Assembly: GCF_036231905.1 (NCBI RefSeq)
Contig: NZ_JAZARE010000006.1
Location: 310,001 to 374,000, forward strand
Length of the DNA: 64,000 nucleotides
Direction of reading: 5' to 3'
DNA from: CAMLIZ01 sp036231905
Lineage (GTDB): Bacteria; Pseudomonadota; Gammaproteobacteria; Burkholderiales; Burkholderiaceae_C
Shown: one piece after another, positions 45,481 to 54,376 of the stretch
How positions within the stretch are numbered: position 1 is the stretch's first letter
Layout: the number at the start of each line of letters is the position of its first letter
Position numbers and translations under genes: made by a program
The notes under the pieces: generated by a model
Database searches by the model: none
What the model saw: the letters and a program-made list of their open reading frames with translations, nothing else
What the model was told of the DNA's origin: nothing

Positions 45481-46176
45481 ATGGCCGACATGCCCAGCTT
45501 CACCAAACTCGTGCCGGGTTTCGACTTCCTTCAAGGCCTGGTGAAGAACGCAGGCGCGGCCCTGCCCAACATCGGCCAGTGGGTCGCGCCCACCCTCAAC
45601 CCGGAAGAGCTGGAAAAGCGCATCGAGGAGCTGCGCACCGTGCAGTTCTGGCTGGAGCAGAACGCGCGCATGCTGGGCGCCACCATCCAGGCGCTGGAAG
45701 TGCAGCGCATGACGCTGTCCACCCTGAAGACGATGAACGTGCAGATGGAAGACCTGCGCGATTCGCTGAAGATCAAGCTGCCCACCGATGGCGGTGCGGC
45801 CGCCGCGCCGACGCCAGCGCCGACACCCGCTCCCTCGCCCGCCGCGGCTGAAGCGGCGCGCAAGCCGGCGAAAAAGGCCGCTGCACCAGCGGCGGCCACA
45901 CCCGGCAATGCAGTGGACCCGATGCAATGGTGGGGCGCACTGACCAAGCAGTTCACCCAGTTGGCCACCAACGCGATGAAGGACACCGCCACCGATGCGG
46001 CGAAGAACCTGGCCACGACCATGGTGAAACAGTCCTTCGACGCGGCCAGCCAGACGCTCAAGAGTGCCGTCACCGCGCCGGCCAAGGCAGCGGCCAAGGC
46101 GGCCGGTGGTGCGGCCAAGGGCGCGGCCAAAAGTGCCGCCAAGCGGGCCGCCAGCAAACGCAACACGGCACGCTGA
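45481..46176 (+). CDS. phaM: PhaM family polyhydroxyalkanoate granule regulatory protein
   Basis: This 231-residue protein is similar to PhaM, which activates PHA synthase and attaches polyhydroxybutyrate granules to the nucleoid. It starts MADMPSFTKLVPGFDFLQGL, with FWLEQNARMLGATIQALEVQ and STLKTMNVQMEDLRDSL typical of the family. The C-terminal 60 residues are Lys/Ala-rich (AKAAAKAAGGAAKGAAK), a histone-H1-like DNA-binding tail. A GGGAG sequence lies close upstream. The FIST gene starts nine bases downstream, so both are probably co-transcribed. It indicates a PHB-accumulating organism. Confidence 0.88.
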   Translation: MADMPSFTKLVPGFDFLQGLVKNAGAALPNIGQWVAPTLNPEELEKRIEELRTVQFWLEQNARMLGATIQALEVQRMTLSTLKTMNVQMEDLRDSLKIKLPTDGGAAAAPTPAPTPAPSPAAAEAARKPAKKAAAPAAATPGNAVDPMQWWGALTKQFTQLATNAMKDTATDAAKNLATTMVKQSFDAASQTLKSAVTAPAKAAAKAAGGAAKGAAKSAAKRAASKRNTAR

Positions 46177-46185
46177 GGAGCCACC

Positions 46186-47388
46186 ATGTCCGCTTTCTGG
46201 CACGGCCACGCCGGGGATGCCGACTGGCAGGCCGCGCTGCGCCAGGCGGCCGGCCAGGTGGAGCACCAGCGTCGTGCGACCAATGACGCACACTCGCCGA
46301 CGCTGGGCTTCCTCTACTTCACCGACCACCATCGCCCGCAGGCATCCGCCCTGCTGGCCGCCGTGCAGCGCCAGTGGCCAGGAGTGGCCTGGGCCGGCGC
46401 CATGGGCGTGGGGGTGGCCGCGAACGGCGTGGAGTACTTCGGCACACCCGGCCTGAGCCTGATGCTCGCCGCCCTGCCCACCGACCAGTTCCGCGTCTTC
46501 TCCGGGGCCCAGCCGCTGGGCCGGTTCCCGGCGCACACGGCGCTGGTGCATGCGGACCCCGCCACGCCGGACCTGCAAGAGCTGATCGCCGAGATGAGCG
46601 AGCGCACGGCCTCGGGTTACCTCTTCGGTGGCCTGGCTTCGGCGCGCGAGGGCGGGGCGCTGCATGTCGCCGACGGTGTGTTCGAAGGCGGCCTCTCCGG
46701 CGTGGCGTTCAGCAGCGCGGTGACCCTGGTGTCGCGGGTGACGCAAGGCTCCCAGCCGGTCGGCCCGGTGCATGAAGTGACCGAGGTCGACGGCAATGTG
46801 ATCCTCACGCTCGACGGCCAGCCGGCCCTGCAGGTGCTGCTGGCCGACACCGGCATCAGCCTGCAGCGGCCGCAACACGCCTTTGCCCGCCTGCGCGACA
46901 CCCTGATCGGCGTGAGCGAGGCCCATGAAACGGCCGTGTCGCAGGCCGGCGCCTTCGGCGTGGACACCCTGGTGCGCCACCTGGTGGGGCTGGACCCGGG
47001 CCGTGAGGCGATCGCCATTGCCGACGAGCTGCATGAAGGGATGCAGCTCGCCTTCTGCACCCGCCATGCCGAGGCGGCACGCCGCGACCTGGTGCGCATC
47101 TGCAGCGAGATCCGCGAGGAGCTCGCGCCCCATGCGGCCCTGGACGTGGCTGTACGCGACACCCTCGCCACCCCGGCGCCGGGCGCGGGCCAGCGCATCG
47201 CCGGTGCGGTGTACGTCAGCTGCGCCGGCCGCGGCGGGCCGCACTTCGGCGCGCCCTCTGCCGAACTGCAGATCCTGCGCCATGCGCTGGGCGACGTGCC
47301 GCTGGTGGGCTTTTTTGCCGCCGGCGAGATCGCGCGCCACCACCTCTACGGCTACACCGGCGTGCTCACCGTCTTCGTGGACGACTGA
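46186..47388 (+). CDS. FIST domain sensory protein
   Basis: This 400-residue soluble protein has N- and C-terminal FIST domains, proposed small-ligand (amino acid-like) sensor domains. The N-terminal part has TLGFLYFTDHHRPQASALLA, WAGAMGVGVAANGVEYFG and GYLFGGLASAREGG. The C-terminal part has AGAVYVSCAGRGGPHFG, AELQILRHALGDVPLVGFFA and a GEIARHHLYGYTGVLTVF ending that matches FIST_C. The start has GAGGAG upstream. It has no output domain, so it presumably signals through a partner. It follows phaM closely. Confidence 0.88.
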   Translation: MSAFWHGHAGDADWQAALRQAAGQVEHQRRATNDAHSPTLGFLYFTDHHRPQASALLAAVQRQWPGVAWAGAMGVGVAANGVEYFGTPGLSLMLAALPTDQFRVFSGAQPLGRFPAHTALVHADPATPDLQELIAEMSERTASGYLFGGLASAREGGALHVADGVFEGGLSGVAFSSAVTLVSRVTQGSQPVGPVHEVTEVDGNVILTLDGQPALQVLLADTGISLQRPQHAFARLRDTLIGVSEAHETAVSQAGAFGVDTLVRHLVGLDPGREAIAIADELHEGMQLAFCTRHAEAARRDLVRICSEIREELAPHAALDVAVRDTLATPAPGAGQRIAGAVYVSCAGRGGPHFGAPSAELQILRHALGDVPLVGFFAAGEIARHHLYGYTGVLTVFVDD

Positions 47389-47457
47389 TCCCGGTCAAAA
47401 CAGCTTTGCGCCGCTCTCAGCGGCCTGTCAGCTGCCAGACGCTACAGTGGCACGGCC

Positions 47458-48969
47458 ATGAACGCCCCCTTGCCCACCGCAGCCGCTGAAGGCCTCTCCG
47501 CACCCCAGCGGCGCGAGCGCCAGCAGCAGGCGGTGAAGGTGCTCTCGGCCTGCGTGCCAGCCCATGCCCTGCTCTGGCGCGGTGAGGACACCACCCCCTA
47601 CGAATGCGACGGCCTCACCGCCTACCGGCAGCAGCCGCTGGTGGTGGTGCTGCCCGAAACCGAGGCACAGGTGGCCGCGGTGCTGCGCGCCTGCCATGCG
47701 CTGAAGCTGCCGGTGGTGGCCCGTGGTGCGGGCACGGGCCTGTCGGGGGGCGCCCTGCCGCACGCCCTGGGCGTGGTGCTGAGCCTGGCCAAGTTCAGCC
47801 GCATCCTGGAGGTTGACCCGCTGGCGCGCACGGCCCGGGTGCAATGCGGCGTGCGCAACCTCGCGATCAGCGAAGCGGCCGCGCCCTTCGGCCTGTACTA
47901 CGCACCCGATCCCAGCAGCCAGATCGCCTGCACCATCGGTGGCAACGTGGCGGAGAACTCCGGCGGCGTGCATTGCCTCAAGTACGGCCTGACCTTGCAC
48001 AACGTGATGCGGGTGCGCGGCTTCACGGTCGAGGGCGAGGCGGTGGAATTTGGCTCGCACGCGCTGGACGCACCGGGGCTGGACCTGCTGCCCGCGGTGG
48101 TGGGCAGCGAAGGCATGCTCGCGGTGGTGAGCGAAGTCACCGTGCGGCTGATCCCGAAGCCGCAGCTGGCGCGCTGCATCATGGCCAGCTTCGGCGACAT
48201 CACCGATGCCGGCAACGCGGTGGCCAGCATCATCGCGGCCGGCATCATCCCGGCCGGGCTGGAGATGATGGACAAGCCGATGACCGCCGCGGTGGAAGAC
48301 TTCGTGCACGCCGGCTACGACCTCAACGCCGCGGCCATCCTGCTGTGCGAAAGCGACGGCACGCCGGAAGAGGTGAACGAGGAGATCCGGCGCATGCTGG
48401 ACGTGCTCACCGGCTGCGGCGCCACCCGGCTGGAAGTGAGCCGCGACGAAGCCCAGCGCCTGCGCTTCTGGAGCGGCCGCAAGAACGCCTTTCCCGCCAG
48501 CGGCCGCATCAGCCCGGACTACATGTGCATGGACTCCACCATCCCGCGCAAACGGCTGGCGGACATCCTGCTGGCGATCCAGGCGATGGAAGGCCGGCAC
48601 GGCCTTCGCTGCGTCAACGTGTTCCATGCCGGTGACGGCAACCTGCATCCGCTGATCCTGTTCGACGCCAACGACCCCGGCCAGCTGGAGCGCGCCGAAG
48701 CTTTTGGTGCCGAGATCCTGGAAACCAGCGTCGCGCTGGGCGGCACCGTCACAGGCGAACACGGCGTCGGCATCGAGAAGCTGGGCTCCATGTGCGTGCA
48801 GTTCTCTCCCGAGGAACTGGCGCAGTTCACGGCGCTCAAAACCGCCTTCGACCCCGCCGGCTTGCTCAACCCGGGCAAGGTGATCCCCACGCTGCACCGC
48901 TGTGCCGAGGGCGGCAAGATGGTGGTGCGGCGCGGCCTGCTGCCCTTTGCCGAGCTGCCACGGTTTTAG
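47458..48969 (+). CDS. glcD: Glycolate oxidase subunit GlcD (FAD-linked)
   Basis: This 503-residue flavoprotein is the catalytic subunit oxidising glycolate to glyoxylate at the membrane together with GlcE and GlcF. The FAD-binding PCMH domain has LPVVARGAGTGLSGGALPH and GNVAENSGGVHCLKYGLT. The C-terminal domain has VFHAGDGNLHPLILFD and GEHGVGIEKLGSM, with the conserved His residues. GlcE starts directly after its stop codon with no gap. No clear Shine-Dalgarno sequence was found before the ATG. It is the first gene of the glcDEF operon. Confidence 0.95.
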   Translation: MNAPLPTAAAEGLSAPQRRERQQQAVKVLSACVPAHALLWRGEDTTPYECDGLTAYRQQPLVVVLPETEAQVAAVLRACHALKLPVVARGAGTGLSGGALPHALGVVLSLAKFSRILEVDPLARTARVQCGVRNLAISEAAAPFGLYYAPDPSSQIACTIGGNVAENSGGVHCLKYGLTLHNVMRVRGFTVEGEAVEFGSHALDAPGLDLLPAVVGSEGMLAVVSEVTVRLIPKPQLARCIMASFGDITDAGNAVASIIAAGIIPAGLEMMDKPMTAAVEDFVHAGYDLNAAAILLCESDGTPEEVNEEIRRMLDVLTGCGATRLEVSRDEAQRLRFWSGRKNAFPASGRISPDYMCMDSTIPRKRLADILLAIQAMEGRHGLRCVNVFHAGDGNLHPLILFDANDPGQLERAEAFGAEILETSVALGGTVTGEHGVGIEKLGSMCVQFSPEELAQFTALKTAFDPAGLLNPGKVIPTLHRCAEGGKMVVRRGLLPFAELPRF

Positions 48970-50064
48970 ATGACCACCCCCGACCCCGCCCTGCGGGCCC
49001 TGATCGACCGCATCCTGCAGGCGCGCAGCGAGCGCACGCCGTTGGCCATCCAGGGCGGCAACACCAAGGCCTTTTATGGCGAGGCGGTGCAGGGGGAGCC
49101 GCTGGACGTGCGGCCGCTGGCCGGCATCTCGAGCTACGAACCGAGTGAGCTGGTGCTCACCGCCCGCGCCGGCACCCCGCTGGCCGAGGTGGAAGCCGCA
49201 CTCGCCGAATGCGGCCAGTGCCTGCCCTTCGAGCCGCCACGGTTTGGCGAAGGCGGCACGCTGGGCGGCATGGTGGCGGCCGGCCTGAGCGGCCCGGCCC
49301 GGCCCTCGGTGGGCTCGATACGGGACCATGTGCTGGGCCTGAGCCTGGTCAACGGCAAGGGCGAGCTGCTGAGCTTTGGCGGCCAGGTGATGAAGAACGT
49401 GGCCGGGTACGACGTGTCGCGCCTGATGGTGGGCGCGCTCGGCGTGCTGGGGGTGATCTGCGAGGTGTCGCTCAAGGTGCTGCCGGCTGCACCGGCCCAG
49501 CAGACCGTGCGCTTCGAGCTGGCGCAGGCGGACGCGCTGAAGGCGGTGAACACCTGGGCCGGACAGCCGCTGCCGCTGCAGGCCAGCGCCTGGTGGGACG
49601 GCATGTTGGTGCTGCGCCTGGCCGGCGCGGGCGCCGCCGTGGACGCCGCGCTCACCCGGCTGGGTGGCGAGGTGATCGAGCCGGCGCTCGCCGCCAGCTT
49701 CTGGCAGGGCCTGCGCGACCACGCCGATGAGTTTTTCGTGGGCGCCGCGCGGGCGGTACAGGCGGGGGCCACCCTGTGGCGCCTGTCGGTGCCGGCGACG
49801 GCGCCACCGCTGGGCTTGTCGGGCGAGATGCTGATCGAGTGGGGTGGCGCGCAGCGCTGGTTGTGCACCAGCACGCCAGCGCCGGCGGTGCGTGCGGCTG
49901 CAGCGGCGGTGGGCGGCCATGCCACCATGTTCCGCAGCTTGAACAAGGCGCCCGGTGTGTTCAGCGCGCTGCCGGCGCCGCTGGAGCGCATCCACCGCGA
50001 GCTCAAGCGGGCCTTCGACCCCGATGGCATCCTGAACCCCGGCCGCTTCTATCCCTGGCTCTGA
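48970..50064 (+). CDS. glcE: Glycolate oxidase subunit GlcE
   Basis: This 364-residue FAD-binding subunit of glycolate oxidase has the shortened PCMH domain: AIQGGNTKAFYGEAVQGEPL, EPPRFGEGGTLGGMVAAGLS and GGQVMKNVAGYDVSRLMVGA are typical GlcE segments. The C-terminus ends GILNPGRFYPWL, as the family usually does. The start immediately follows the glcD stop (TAGATG), implying coupled translation. glcF follows after 30 bases. Confidence 0.94.
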   Translation: MTTPDPALRALIDRILQARSERTPLAIQGGNTKAFYGEAVQGEPLDVRPLAGISSYEPSELVLTARAGTPLAEVEAALAECGQCLPFEPPRFGEGGTLGGMVAAGLSGPARPSVGSIRDHVLGLSLVNGKGELLSFGGQVMKNVAGYDVSRLMVGALGVLGVICEVSLKVLPAAPAQQTVRFELAQADALKAVNTWAGQPLPLQASAWWDGMLVLRLAGAGAAVDAALTRLGGEVIEPALAASFWQGLRDHADEFFVGAARAVQAGATLWRLSVPATAPPLGLSGEMLIEWGGAQRWLCTSTPAPAVRAAAAAVGGHATMFRSLNKAPGVFSALPAPLERIHRELKRAFDPDGILNPGRFYPWL

Positions 50065-50094
50065 AGAACCCGACACCGAACCGGCCGCCTCACC

Positions 50095-51339
50095 ATGCAA
50101 ACCCATCTGGCGCCTGCGTTCGCCGGCACCCCCGAAGGCCAGGAAGCCGAAAGCATCCTGCGCAAGTGCGTGCACTGCGGTTTCTGCACCGCCACCTGCC
50201 CCACCTACCAGCTGCTGGGCGACGAGCTCGACGGGCCGCGCGGCCGCATCTACCTGATGAAGCAGGTGCTGGAAGGCGAAACGCCGACCCGGAGCACCCT
50301 GCTGCACCTGGACCGCTGCCTCACCTGCCGCAACTGCGAATCGACCTGCCCGTCGGGTGTGCAATACGGGCACCTGGTGGAGATCGGGCGCGAGATCGTG
50401 GAGCAGCAGGTGGCTCGGCCGCCGAAGGAGCGCGCGCTGCGCTGGCTGCTCAAGGAGGGACTCACCTCGCCGCTGTTCGGCCCCGCGATGAAGTTGGGCC
50501 AGTGGGTGCGGCCGCTGCTGCCGGCCGCGCTGAAGGCCAAGGTGCCGGCATCGGCCGGCCCGCGCGCCCACCGCTGGCCCACCCAGCCGCACAAGCGCAA
50601 GGTGTTGCTGCTGATGGGCTGCGTGCAGCCGGCGATGATGCCCAACATCAACAGCGCCACCGCCCGCGTGCTGGATGCGGCCGGCATCCAGACGCTGGTG
50701 GCCGACGAAGCCGGCTGCTGCGGCGCCATCCGCGCGCACCTGAACGACCGCGACGGCGGCCTGGCCGACATGCGCCGCAACATCGACGCCTGGTGGCCGT
50801 TGGTGGAACGTGGCGGCGTGGAGGCGATCGTGATGAACGCCTCCGGCTGCGGCGCCACGGTGAAGGACTACGGCCATGCGCTCGCGCACGACCCGGCCTA
50901 TGCCGGGAAGGCGCAGCGGGTGGCGGCGCTGACCAAGGATGTGTCGGAGCTGCTGCCCGAGCTGCTGCCGACCCTGCGCAAACGCCTGCGCAAGCCCAGT
51001 GGCACCCCAGCGCGCCGGGTGGTCTTCCACCCGCCCTGCACCTTGCAGCATGGCCAGCAGCTGCGCGGCGGGGTGGAGGCCGGCCTGGCCGAGCTGGGCT
51101 TCGAGGTGCGGCTGGCCGCCGCGGAAAGCCACCTCTGCTGCGGCTCGGCCGGCACCTACTCGGTGTTGCAGCCAGAGCTGGCGCTGGCCCTGCGCGACCG
51201 CAAGCTGGGGCACCTGCAGGCCACCGAGCCCACGGCCATCGTGTCAGCCAACATCGGCTGCATCCAGCACCTGCAAAGCGGCACCGGCATCCCGGTGCGG
51301 CACTGGATCGAGCTGGTGGACGAAGCGCTGCCGGGCTGA
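50095..51339 (+). CDS. glcF: Glycolate oxidase iron-sulfur subunit GlcF
   Basis: This 414-residue subunit passes electrons from the flavin subunits to the quinone pool. It carries two 4Fe-4S motifs near the N-terminus (KCVHCGFCTATCPTY and CLTCRNCESTCPSG) and two CCG-domain motifs (EAGCCGAIRAHL, SHLCCGSAGTYSV), all Cys intact. It is the last gene of glcDEF and is followed by a terminator at 51412-51447. No glcC-type regulator is present nearby. Confidence 0.95.
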   Translation: MQTHLAPAFAGTPEGQEAESILRKCVHCGFCTATCPTYQLLGDELDGPRGRIYLMKQVLEGETPTRSTLLHLDRCLTCRNCESTCPSGVQYGHLVEIGREIVEQQVARPPKERALRWLLKEGLTSPLFGPAMKLGQWVRPLLPAALKAKVPASAGPRAHRWPTQPHKRKVLLLMGCVQPAMMPNINSATARVLDAAGIQTLVADEAGCCGAIRAHLNDRDGGLADMRRNIDAWWPLVERGGVEAIVMNASGCGATVKDYGHALAHDPAYAGKAQRVAALTKDVSELLPELLPTLRKRLRKPSGTPARRVVFHPPCTLQHGQQLRGGVEAGLAELGFEVRLAAAESHLCCGSAGTYSVLQPELALALRDRKLGHLQATEPTAIVSANIGCIQHLQSGTGIPVRHWIELVDEALPG

Positions 51340-51411
51340 TCCTCAGCCCGCTGCGCCCGGCCAAGGGGGTGGGCGCGCACGGCAATTGCTCTCATACCGG
51401 TATCGACGGTG

Positions 51412-51447
51412 GCCCTGCCGCGCGTCCGCGGGGGGGCTTTTGTTGTT
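51412..51447 (+). terminator. Probable rho-independent terminator of glcDEF
   Basis: An 11-position stem (51412-51422 with 51427-51437, one mismatch and one wobble pair) has a four-base loop and is followed by TTTTGTTGTT. It lies about 70 bases after the glcF stop and before the small gene at 51466. Confidence 0.65.
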
Positions 51448-51465
51448 CCACCCACTTCAGAAACG

Positions 51466-51687
51466 ATGAAAAACATGGACCCCAGCATCCGACTCGCTGC
51501 CGAACGGGTGACCGCCTGGCACCTCGCCCGTTTCAAGGCCCACATTGAACCGCCCGAGCCCACCATGCCGCCGGCTCCAGCGCCCGCACCTGACGTGCTG
51601 CCGCCGGTGACCGACCCGGTGGCGCCGGGACAGATGGCCCCCATGCGTGAACCCGCGACGCCGTCGCCGGCCTCGCGCCAGCACTGA
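51466..51687 (+). CDS. Small proline-rich hypothetical protein
   Basis: This 73-residue frame was not recognised. The first 28 residues (MKNMDPSIRLAAERVTAWHL...) look like an amphipathic helical segment and the rest is Pro/Ala-rich low complexity. The ATG at 51466 is only 19 bases after the glcF terminator T run. An ATG three codons later is an alternative. It ends 22 bases before the PNPOx-family gene. It may be a real small protein of this lineage or a chance frame in high-GC DNA. Confidence 0.4.
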   Translation: MKNMDPSIRLAAERVTAWHLARFKAHIEPPEPTMPPAPAPAPDVLPPVTDPVAPGQMAPMREPATPSPASRQH

Positions 51688-51709
51688 GACCTGCCTCCTC
51701 AATCCGTTG

Positions 51710-52231
51710 ATGGGCTCCGGGGTGCCGACCGACCAACGCCTGCCTCAGCAGGCGCTGTGGGAGCTGGTGCGCGACATCCGCTACGCCATGCTCACCACGC
51801 GCAGCAGCGACGGCCGGCTGCATTCGCGCCCGCTGCTCACGCTGAACCGCGAGGCGCATGAAGACGAGAGTCTGTGGTTCTTTGTGTCGGCCAATGGGGA
51901 GGCGGCGGAGCATCTGGCGCGGGACAACCGCGTGGGCGTCACCTACGCCGACCCCGGCAAGGAGCACTACGTGTCGGTGAGCGGGCTGGCGCGCCTGGCG
52001 GACAACCGGCCCAAGCGCGATGCGCTGTGGACGCCGCGTGCGCGGGCCTGGTTTCCGCAGGGGGCGGACGATCCGAACCTGGCACTGCTGGAAGTGCGCA
52101 TTGAACAGGCCGAGTACTGGGACGTGCACGGCAGCCGCGTGGTGCAACTGCTGCAGCGGGCGCGTGCGGCCGTCACCGGCGAGCCGGCGCCGCCGCTGCA
52201 GGCGGAGCACCGCGAAGTCGACTTCCGCTGA
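51710..52231 (+). CDS. Pyridoxamine 5'-phosphate oxidase family (general stress protein 26-like)
   Basis: This 173-residue split-barrel flavin- or F420-binding protein has IRYAMLTTRSSDGRLHSRPL near residue 25 and LWFFVSANGEAAEHLARDNR in the middle. Then follow VGVTYADPGKEHYVSVSGLA and a C-terminal VRIEQAEYWDVHGSRVVQLL. This is the layout of the general stress protein 26 subgroup rather than PdxH. Binding of FMN or FAD is likely; the reaction is unknown. The ATG at 51710 was chosen because the preceding in-frame residues are Arg-rich and overlap the small upstream gene. Confidence 0.85.
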   Translation: MGSGVPTDQRLPQQALWELVRDIRYAMLTTRSSDGRLHSRPLLTLNREAHEDESLWFFVSANGEAAEHLARDNRVGVTYADPGKEHYVSVSGLARLADNRPKRDALWTPRARAWFPQGADDPNLALLEVRIEQAEYWDVHGSRVVQLLQRARAAVTGEPAPPLQAEHREVDFR

Positions 52232-52240
52232 TCGACCCGG

Positions 52241-53833
52241 TTATTCCTGCGGTTCTTCGCGTGAACCGCCGCGGCGCTCGCCGCGCATTTCAGCCATCAG
52301 CTCGCGGCGCTGGTGCTGCAGCTCGCGCAGGCGCGCTTCCACGATGGACGCATCGACAAACTCCGCCGGGGTGGCCTGGCGGGCGAGGCGCTGGCCGGCC
52401 CGCAGCCGGTCGATCGCGCCATTGAGATCGCCCACCACGGCGCGCGCTTCGGCTTCGGCCCGCAGCGCGCGCAAGCGCAACCCCAGCTGGTCGGAGGCTT
52501 GGGCCAGGTGGGTCCAGGCCGAGGCGTCATTGCGGTTCACCGAGACCCAGGTCTGCAAAGTTTCCATGCTCTTGCGCAGCGGGGCGGCGGCCTGTGGCAC
52601 CCGCGCCGCATGCGCCGCCGTGGCCGCCTCGGCCCGCAGCAGCATGCCGGTGCGGGAGCCATCGTCCGGCAGGCTGGACACCAGCTCCAGGGCACGGGCG
52701 GGCTCCCCTCGCGCCACCAGCGACTGGGCCCGCAGCCACTGCAACTCGGTGTCCGCACGGGTGTCGCCATGCGGGCTGTTGCGCACCACCGCCAGCGCCT
52801 GCTGCAGCGCCGTGTCGGCGCGCGACCAGTCGCGCAGCTCGGTGGAGGCCAGCGCGCTGGCGTACAGGGCTGACAGGCGCTCGGCCGGCGAGGCCGCCGC
52901 GGGCACCGCGTCAGCGCCCTGCAGGCGGCGCAGCGACTGGTCGCGCGGATCCATCAGCACCCGGGCGCGTGCCTGCATCAGCACATGCCACAGCGGCGCG
53001 CTCTGCGGCACCGCCTTGCCCACCGAGCTGCGGTTGCGCGCCTCGCCGATGCGTTCGGTCGTGAGCGGATGGCTGCGCAGGTACGGGTACGCGCCGCTGT
53101 CGTTGAGCCGCGAGGCGTATTCCAGCTTCTCGAACATGGACGCGACGCCGCCGGGCGAAAAGCCCGCCGTGCTGAGCACGCCGTAGCCCACCCGATCGGC
53201 CTCGCGCTCCATGTCGCGCGAAAAATTGAGCTGGCCCTGCTGCAGCGCCGCCTGGCCGCCGACGATGACCGCCTGGGTGGCGTCGGCACTGCCGCTGCGC
53301 CCGGCCGCGATGGCGCCAAGGATGATGGCCGCCAGCCCCACCAGCGACTGGCGGGAGGCGTTGGTCATGCTGCGCGCGATGTGGCGCTGGGTCACGTGCG
53401 ACAGCTCGTGCGCCAGCACCGCGGCCAGCTCGTCGCGTGTCACGGTGATCGCCATCAGGCCCAGGTGCACGCCGACGTAACCACCCGGCAGCGCAAAGGC
53501 ATTGACGGTGCGGTCACGCACCAGGAACGGCTCCCAGCCGTAGAGCGTGTCGGTGTCCGCGCCGATCTCGCCGCGCTCGCGGGCGGCCTGCACCAGCGGC
53601 TGCCAGATCGTCTGCAGGTAGTCCAGGAGCTGGGGATCGTCGATGTAGTCCGGGTCGCGACGCACCTCGTGCATGATCTGCTCGCCCAGCTTGTGCTCGG
53701 CGCTCACGCTGAAGTCGTCCGACACGGATTCGCCGAGCGCCGGCAGGCGCACCTGTGCCAGGGGCGCAACGGGCGCGAACGCCCACAGCGCCACGGTGGC
53801 CGCAACGGCGGCGGAGAGACGGGACAGCTTCAT
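52241..53833 (-). CDS. M48 family metalloprotease (BepA-like, periplasmic)
   Basis: This 530-residue exported protease has a signal peptide (VAATVALWAFAPVAPLA). The M48 catalytic motif is HELSH (His142, Glu143, His146), with the third ligand in MEREADRVG (Glu211). The C-terminal 250 residues are helical and TPR-like (ALYASALASTELRDWSRADT, AWTHLAQASDQLGLRLRALR). This is the layout of BepA/YfgC, which degrades or helps assemble outer-membrane proteins. The start was placed at the signal peptide. It is divergent from moaC with a 45-base gap. Confidence 0.9.
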   Translation of the reverse strand: MKLSRLSAAVAATVALWAFAPVAPLAQVRLPALGESVSDDFSVSAEHKLGEQIMHEVRRDPDYIDDPQLLDYLQTIWQPLVQAARERGEIGADTDTLYGWEPFLVRDRTVNAFALPGGYVGVHLGLMAITVTRDELAAVLAHELSHVTQRHIARSMTNASRQSLVGLAAIILGAIAAGRSGSADATQAVIVGGQAALQQGQLNFSRDMEREADRVGYGVLSTAGFSPGGVASMFEKLEYASRLNDSGAYPYLRSHPLTTERIGEARNRSSVGKAVPQSAPLWHVLMQARARVLMDPRDQSLRRLQGADAVPAAASPAERLSALYASALASTELRDWSRADTALQQALAVVRNSPHGDTRADTELQWLRAQSLVARGEPARALELVSSLPDDGSRTGMLLRAEAATAAHAARVPQAAAPLRKSMETLQTWVSVNRNDASAWTHLAQASDQLGLRLRALRAEAEARAVVGDLNGAIDRLRAGQRLARQATPAEFVDASIVEARLRELQHQRRELMAEMRGERRGGSREEPQE

Positions 53834-53878
53834 GCGGTCGCTATCATGACACCGCACAGGTTGCTGGGTTGTTTCCGC

Positions 53879-54376
53879 ATGAATTCGCCGCTGACGCACT
53901 TCGACGCCCACGGGCAGGCCCACATGGTGGACGTGGCGGCCAAGGCCGAAACGCACCGCATCGCGCGGGCGACGGGGGTGATCCGGATGCAGCCGGCGAC
54001 GCTGGCGCTGATCGCGCAGGGCAACGCCAAAAAGGGGGATGTGATCGGGATTGCGCGCATTGCGGCGATCCAGGCGGCCAAACGCACGGCCGACCTCATC
54101 CCCCTGTGCCATCCGCTGCCGCTGACGCGGGTGGCGGTGGAATTCGAGCCGGATGCGGCCCACTCGGAGGTGCGTTGCACCGTGCAGGCGGAAACGCTAG
54201 GGCGTACGGGCGTGGAGATGGAAGCGCTGACCGCCGTGCAGGTGGGCCTGCTCACCATCTACGACATGTGCAAGGCCGCCGATCGCGGCATGGTCATCGA
54301 CGGTGTGCGGCTGCTGGAAAAGCACGGCGGCAAGAGCGGCGACTGGGTGGCCGACGAGCCGCTTGGCACCGCCTGA
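53879..54376 (+). CDS. moaC: Cyclic pyranopterin monophosphate synthase
   Basis: This 165-residue MoaC performs the second step of molybdenum cofactor synthesis, making cyclic pyranopterin monophosphate with MoaA. Conserved segments are GQAHMVDVAAKAETHRIARA, AKRTADLIPLCHPLPLTRV, and the active-site GRTGVEMEALTAVQVGLLTI and CKAADRGMVIDGVRLLEKHG, ending with GGKSGDW. The length matches the family. The ATG is 45 bases from the divergent protease gene. It ends directly against the convergent membrane protein gene. Other moa genes are not in the window. Confidence 0.95.
   Translation: MNSPLTHFDAHGQAHMVDVAAKAETHRIARATGVIRMQPATLALIAQGNAKKGDVIGIARIAAIQAAKRTADLIPLCHPLPLTRVAVEFEPDAAHSEVRCTVQAETLGRTGVEMEALTAVQVGLLTIYDMCKAADRGMVIDGVRLLEKHGGKSGDWVADEPLGTA

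Noticed and set aside
47428..51213. A 1261-codon open frame on the minus strand across glcDEF
   Set aside because: It is His/Gln/Arg/Gly-rich without any domain and lies entirely antisense to three clear glycolate oxidase genes; long antisense frames are expected in high-GC DNA.
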